This document shows positions 6,426 through 9,940 of a DNA stretch of 9,940 nucleotides, one piece after another (the stretch's first letter is position 1; each line of letters starts with the position of its first letter). The stretch comes from an uncultured Lachnospiraceae bacterium. GTDB lineage: Bacteria; Bacillota; Clostridia; Lachnospirales; Lachnospiraceae. A program made the position numbers and the translations under genes. Below the pieces are notes generated by a model. That model was not told where the DNA came from and made no database searches. It was given only the letters and a program-made list of their open reading frames with translations. The stretch lies in the NCBI GenBank assembly GCA_902803155.1, contig CADCOU010000077.1, forward strand, positions 1 to 9,940, given 5' to 3'.

Positions 6426-7871
6426 ATGAAAAAAGTATTGTTTGTTGCATCGGAGGGAGTCCCTTTCATAAAGACAGGGGGACTCGCGGATGTTGTGGGA
6501 TCGCTTCCCAAATGCTTTGATGCAGAGAAGACAGATGTGAGGGTCATCCTTCCGAAGTACATGTGCATGAGACAGGAGTGGAAGGATAAGATGAATTATC
6601 TCACCCACTTCTACATGGACCTCTCCTGGAGAAGCCAGTATGTCGGGATCCTGGAGATGAAATATGAAGGCGTTCAGTTTTACTTCATTGACAATGAGTA
6701 TTATTTCTCAGGACCGAAACCCTACGGCAATATCTATCAGGATGTCGAAAAGTTTGCGTTTTTCTCCAAGGCAGCCCTGAGCGCACTGCCGGTGATCGGA
6801 TTCAAACCGGATATTATTCATTGTCATGACTGGCAGACCGGCCTTGTTCCTGTTTATCTGAAGGATAAGTTCCATGACGGTGAGTTCTTCCGGGACATCA
6901 AGTCTGTTATCTCGATTCACAATCTGAAGTTCCAGGGTGTGTGGGATGTCAAGACGATCCAGGATATCACCGGGCTGGACAAGTCATATTTTGCGCCGGA
7001 TAAACTGGAAGCGTACGGGGACGCAAACTATCTGAAGGGCGGTACTGTATATGCGGACCGCATCACGACTGTATCGAAGACCTACGCGGAAGAGATACAG
7101 ACCCCCTTCTACGGGGAACGTCTCGACGGGCTGATGAGGGCGAGGAACAACTGCCTGACCGGAATCGTGAACGGTATTGATTATAAGGAGTATGATCCTG
7201 CTGCCGATTCTTTCATTGAGAAAAACTATGATATTGATACCTTCCGCAAAGAGAAGGTAAAGAATAAGAAAGCACTTCAGAAAGAACTCGGTCTGGAGCA
7301 GGATGAGAGGAAGTTCCTGATCGGTATCGTATCCAGACTGACAGATCAGAAGGGATTTGATCTCATTGCCTATATGATGGATGAGATGTGCCAGCAGGAT
7401 CTCCAGTTTGTGGTACTCGGCACCGGAGAGGAACGCTATGAGAATATGTTCCGCCACTTTGCGTGGAAATACCAGGGCAAGGTTGCGGCAAACATCTATT
7501 ATTCCGAGGCGATGAGCCATAAGATCTATGCTTCCTGCGACGCTTTCCTGATGCCGTCGCTGTTTGAACCGTGCGGGCTCTCACAGCTGATGAGTCTTCG
7601 CTACGGAACCATCCCGATCGTCCGGGAGACCGGCGGCCTGAAGGATACGGTGGAGCCGTACAACGAATTTGACAGCACCGGCACGGGATTCTCTTTTGCA
7701 AACTACAATGCGCATGAGATGCTCTACACGATCAAGTACGCGATGGATGTGTTCTACAACCACAAGAGAGAATGGAACAGGATGGTGGAAAGGGCGATGA
7801 AGAAGGATTTCTCCTGGAACACCAGCGCACAGGAATATGAAAAACTCTATGAAGAGATGCTGGGAGAGTGA
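6426..7871 (+). CDS. glgA: Glycogen synthase (ADP-glucose:1,4-alpha-glucan glucosyltransferase)
   Basis: A GT5-family, GT-B-fold enzyme that extends glycogen with glucose from ADP-glucose in the cytoplasm. It has 481 residues, the normal bacterial length. The ADP-glucose-binding KTGGLADV is at 16-23, HCHDWQTGLVP at 132-142 (active-site His134), and the inter-domain VNGID at 248-252. The phosphate-contacting Arg304 and Lys309 lie in SRLTDQKGFDL at 303-313, and the C-terminal catalytic Glu381 lies in SLFEPCGLSQL, followed by ETGGLKDTV. All expected key residues are present, so it should be active. GGAGG at 6412-6416 lies 9 bases before the ATG. It follows the BIG2 gene by 28 bases with no terminator between, so it probably also receives transcription from the promoter at 5007. 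None of glgB, glgC, glgD or glgP is beside it. A strong terminator follows. Confidence 0.97.
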   Translation: MKKVLFVASEGVPFIKTGGLADVVGSLPKCFDAEKTDVRVILPKYMCMRQEWKDKMNYLTHFYMDLSWRSQYVGILEMKYEGVQFYFIDNEYYFSGPKPYGNIYQDVEKFAFFSKAALSALPVIGFKPDIIHCHDWQTGLVPVYLKDKFHDGEFFRDIKSVISIHNLKFQGVWDVKTIQDITGLDKSYFAPDKLEAYGDANYLKGGTVYADRITTVSKTYAEEIQTPFYGERLDGLMRARNNCLTGIVNGIDYKEYDPAADSFIEKNYDIDTFRKEKVKNKKALQKELGLEQDERKFLIGIVSRLTDQKGFDLIAYMMDEMCQQDLQFVVLGTGEERYENMFRHFAWKYQGKVAANIYYSEAMSHKIYASCDAFLMPSLFEPCGLSQLMSLRYGTIPIVRETGGLKDTVEPYNEFDSTGTGFSFANYNAHEMLYTIKYAMDVFYNHKREWNRMVERAMKKDFSWNTSAQEYEKLYEEMLGE

Positions 7872-7905
7872 CAGGCTCTGAACGTCTCAAAGAAGATAAA
7901 TCAGG

Positions 7906-7942
7906 GAACGCCCGCTCCGTGAAGGAGCAGGCGTTCTTTTTT
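7906..7942 (+). terminator. Rho-independent terminator after glgA
   Basis: The stem GAACGCCCGCTCC (7906-7918) pairs with GGAGCAGGCGTTC (7924-7936), 13 positions with one C-A mismatch, over a 5-base loop GTGAA. Six T follow at 7937-7942. It lies 34 bases after the glgA stop codon. The converging minus-strand gene ends at 7987, so this hairpin may also slow minus-strand transcription, but that side has no T tract. Confidence 0.92.
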
Positions 7943-7986
7943 CATGTGTATGGAAACGGACGCAGAGCCGTTTATCGGTAAGCGTT

Positions 7987-8823
7987 TCAGAGTGGATATT
8001 CTTCCGGGATCCTGCTTCGGAACACAGTGTAGTACCCGAAGCCCAGCGAGAGAAGCAGCTCCCGGATCCTGTCAAAGCAGGATGCGATGTCTCCCGGAGT
8101 GTGAGCGTCAGAGCCGATCGTGATGCGGGTTCCTCCGAGCTCACGGTAGCGCCGGAGTATGGACGGAGCGGGGTTCGGCTGCCCGAGATTGTGTTTGTAT
8201 CCGGCGGCGTTGACTTCCAGACATTTTCCGCTTTGTATCAGAAAGAGCAGGATCTCATCGATCAGATCCGGGAATGCCTCACAGGAATCAAAAACCATAT
8301 TCCCCCGGCCCGGGATATACCGGATGATATAGTCAAGGTGTCCGAGCGTATCCCATTCCGGCATTATCTTCAGATTGGCGAGCATCTCTTCGTAGTACGA
8401 GCGGATCAGTTCCGCATGTGTGCGGACTTCCCAGACTTCCGGATTATAAGGATCCAGTCCGCCGACCAGGTGCTGGGAAGCGATGATGAAATCGAGAGGC
8501 CAGGCGGAAGCAAGATCAGAGAAACGGCTGCCCAGATGCGGCTGCATGCCGAACTCAAGGCCGAACAGGATCCGGAATTCCGGATCGGTGCTCCGGAACA
8601 GATCACGAAGGCGCAGGATCTCCGTCAGGATCTCCTTCGGGTCCGAGACAAACGGAGAGGACAGATCCGGAAAATAAAAGTCCGGATAGTCAAGGTCCAT
8701 ATGTTCTGTGAAACATATACCTTTGAGATTCAGATCCATCGCACGCCGGACCATGCTTTCGGCAGGGGAGTCAGAATCCGTGGAAAAAGACGAGTGCATA
8801 TGGCAGTCATACAGAACAGACAT
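7987..8823 (-). CDS. PHP-domain phosphoesterase, histidinol-phosphatase type
   Basis: A 278-residue cytoplasmic metal-dependent phosphoesterase of the PHP family, closest in pattern to HisK/HisJ-type histidinol phosphatases (L-histidinol phosphate to L-histidinol). The metal-ligand set of the trinuclear PHP site is complete: HMH at 8-10, H41 in FTEHMD, E90 in GLEFG, H118 in ASQHLVGG, H162 in GHLDYI, and D239/H241 in GSDAHTP. The length matches HisK (about 265-280). No other his genes are nearby, so it may act on another phosphomonoester; stand-alone PHP phosphatases are common in clostridia and many are simply annotated as histidinol phosphatase. The ribosome site is GGAGG (CCTCC at 8832-8836 on the plus strand), 8 bases before the ATG. 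The promoter lies at 8844-8873. Confidence 0.88.
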   Translation of the reverse strand: MSVLYDCHMHSSFSTDSDSPAESMVRRAMDLNLKGICFTEHMDLDYPDFYFPDLSSPFVSDPKEILTEILRLRDLFRSTDPEFRILFGLEFGMQPHLGSRFSDLASAWPLDFIIASQHLVGGLDPYNPEVWEVRTHAELIRSYYEEMLANLKIMPEWDTLGHLDYIIRYIPGRGNMVFDSCEAFPDLIDEILLFLIQSGKCLEVNAAGYKHNLGQPNPAPSILRRYRELGGTRITIGSDAHTPGDIASCFDRIRELLLSLGFGYYTVFRSRIPEEYPL

Positions 8824-8843
8824 ATCGTGTACCTCCGCTGATG

Positions 8844-8873
8844 ATTGTAATTGCCTTTTCCTGACGCTGTCAA
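8844..8873 (-). promoter_or_regulatory. Predicted SigA-type promoter of the PHP gene
   Basis: Read on the minus strand: a consensus TTGACA (8868-8873), an 18-base spacer, then TACAAT (8844-8849, five of six matches). Transcription would begin near 8837, giving a leader of only about 14 bases with the ribosome site GGAGG practically at its 5' end. Confidence 0.75.
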
Positions 8874-8948
8874 TCGTACATGGGACACATTAAATGCGAA
8901 TTTCATGGCTGATTACCGTTTCCATAAGATTTTCGGTGCCTGCCATAC

Positions 8949-8977
8949 TTGATTTTTGCATGCCGATTAGATAGAAT
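8949..8977 (+). promoter_or_regulatory. Predicted SigA-type promoter of gap
   Basis: TTGATT (8949-8954), a 17-base spacer, then TAGAAT (8972-8977, five of six matches). The expected transcript start is near 8984, leaving a leader of about 98 bases before ATG 9082. A second TTGACG at 9035-9040 lies closer but lacks a good -10 box and would place the start on the ribosome site. Confidence 0.6.
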
Positions 8978-9065
8978 AAATCACGGGTTAAGCGGGCAGT
9001 GAAGGACATTGTATGATGTAGTTCACAGAAATGCTTGACGGAAACTATTTTTCTTTATCTATTTC

Positions 9066-9072
9066 AGGAGGA
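9066..9072 (+). promoter_or_regulatory. Ribosome binding site of gap
   Basis: AGGAGGA lies 9 bases before ATG 9082, a near-perfect anti-16S match that fits a very highly expressed glycolytic gene. Confidence 0.85.
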
Positions 9073-9081
9073 ATCAATATT

Positions 9082-9940
9082 ATGGCAGTAAAAGTTGCGA
9101 TCAATGGATTCGGCCGTATCGGACGTCTTGCATTCCGTCAGATGTTTGGCGCTGAGGGTTTTGAAATCGTTGCGATCAATGACCTGACTTCTCCGAAGAT
9201 GCTTGCTCATCTTCTGAAGTATGACAGCACCCAGGGCAGATATGCAAAGGGCGACACTGTTGTAGCGGGCGAGGATTCCATCACGGTCGACGGCAAGGAG
9301 ATCAAGATCTACGCGATCCCGGATGCTAACAATGCTCCGTGGGGCGAGCTTGGCGTTGACGTCGTTCTCGAGTGCTCCGGTTTCTACACCTCCAAGGCAA
9401 AGGCTGAGGCACACATCAATGCAGGCGCAAAGTATGTCATTATATCCGCTCCGGCAGGAAACGACCTTCCGACCATCGTTTACAATGTAAACCATGAGAA
9501 GCTCACCAAGGATGACAAGATCATCTCTGCTGCAAGCTGCACCACCAACTGCCTGGCTCCGATGGCAAAGGCTCTGAATGACTGCGCACCGATCAAGACC
9601 GGTATCATGTGCACGATCCATGCATACACCGGCGACCAGATGACTCTGGACGGCCCGCAGAGGAAGGGCGATCTGAGAAGATCCCGCGCAGCCGCTATCA
9701 ACATTGTTCCGAACAGCACCGGCGCTGCAAAGGCAATCGGTCTTGTTATTCCGGAACTGAACGGCAAGCTTATCGGCGCTGCACAGCGTGTTCCGACCCC
9801 GACCGGTTCCACCACCATCCTTACCGCGGTTGTGGAAGGCGAGGTTACCAAGGAGCAGATCAATGACGCTATGAAGGCTGCTTCCAATGAGTCCTTCGGA
9901 TACAACACCGACGAGATCGTTTCCAGCGATGTCATCGGAA
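9082..9940 (+). CDS. gap: Glyceraldehyde-3-phosphate dehydrogenase, type I (3' truncated)
   Basis: The glycolytic enzyme that converts glyceraldehyde 3-phosphate, phosphate and NAD to 1,3-bisphosphoglycerate, acting as a cytoplasmic tetramer. The window holds the first 286 of about 335 residues; the reading frame is still open at the edge. The Rossmann motif GFGRIG is at 9-14, and Asp34 (in AIND) favours NAD over NADP. The catalytic centre is SCTTNCLAP with Cys153, and its base is His180 in TIHAYTGDQ. The substrate-binding elements RRSRAAAINIVPNSTGAAKAI (199-219) and RVPTPTGS (236-243) are intact. Codon use is noticeably more selective than in neighbouring genes (ATC, GAC, ACC, GGC favoured), as expected for strong expression. 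It is divergent from the PHP gene and has its own promoter and leader. The end cannot be judged, and whether pgk or tpi follow is unknown. Confidence 0.98.
   Translation, partial: MAVKVAINGFGRIGRLAFRQMFGAEGFEIVAINDLTSPKMLAHLLKYDSTQGRYAKGDTVVAGEDSITVDGKEIKIYAIPDANNAPWGELGVDVVLECSGFYTSKAKAEAHINAGAKYVIISAPAGNDLPTIVYNVNHEKLTKDDKIISAASCTTNCLAPMAKALNDCAPIKTGIMCTIHAYTGDQMTLDGPQRKGDLRRSRAAAINIVPNSTGAAKAIGLVIPELNGKLIGAAQRVPTPTGSTTILTAVVEGEVTKEQINDAMKAASNESFGYNTDEIVSSDVIG

Noticed and set aside
8101..8841. A 246-codon open frame on the plus strand opposite the PHP gene
   Set aside because: It is antisense to a gene with a complete PHP metal-ligand set, ribosome site and promoter. The translated product has no recognisable domain and is rich in Arg/Asp as expected for a shadow frame.
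9035..9061. TTGACG with TATCTA as the gap promoter
   Set aside because: The -10 box is poor and transcription would begin on the ribosome site; the pair at 8949-8977 is better.
9064..9935. Minus-strand open frames opposite gap
   Set aside because: They are mirror frames created by the strong codon bias of gap; no start signals are seen.

Overview
The window looks like chromosome of a gut-type Firmicute, most likely a clostridium of the Lachnospiraceae kind. Evidence is the mid-range GC, strong AGGAGG-type ribosome sites, sigma-70/SigA-like promoters, sugar ABC permeases next to a GH109-type protein, and the sequence style of GAPDH and glycogen synthase. Genus cannot be fixed from the sequence. 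No mobile element, CRISPR array, tRNA or rRNA was seen.

Layout. Positions 1-2682 are the 3' end of a carbohydrate-uptake operon: the end of a UgpA/MalF-type permease, a complete UgpE/MalG-type permease, and a Gfo/Idh/MocA protein of GH109 type, closed by a strong terminator. The likely theme is import of a glycoside or sugar derivative followed by NAD-assisted cleavage or modification in the cytoplasm. Positions 2716-4915 hold three small genes: a TMEM175/DUF1211 membrane protein (putative potassium channel), a GNAT acetyltransferase, and a secreted acidic protein whose C-terminal part resembles a cystatin, including a QxVxG motif. Positions 5007-7942 hold a secreted Ig-like (BIG2) protein with its own promoter and a structured leader, followed 28 bases later by glycogen synthase glgA and a terminator. 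Positions 7987-8823 (minus strand) hold a PHP-family phosphoesterase of histidinol-phosphatase type. It is divergent from gap (glyceraldehyde-3-phosphate dehydrogenase), which starts at 9082 and runs off the window end. The divergent region carries one convincing promoter per strand.

Most of the window is ordinary metabolism. The parts most worth a second look are the cystatin-like secreted protein, the GH109-like protein with an altered catalytic loop, and the leader of the BIG2 gene. In that leader a dyad surrounds the -35 box and two mutually exclusive hairpins could control the ribosome site. No complete new multi-gene system is evident.
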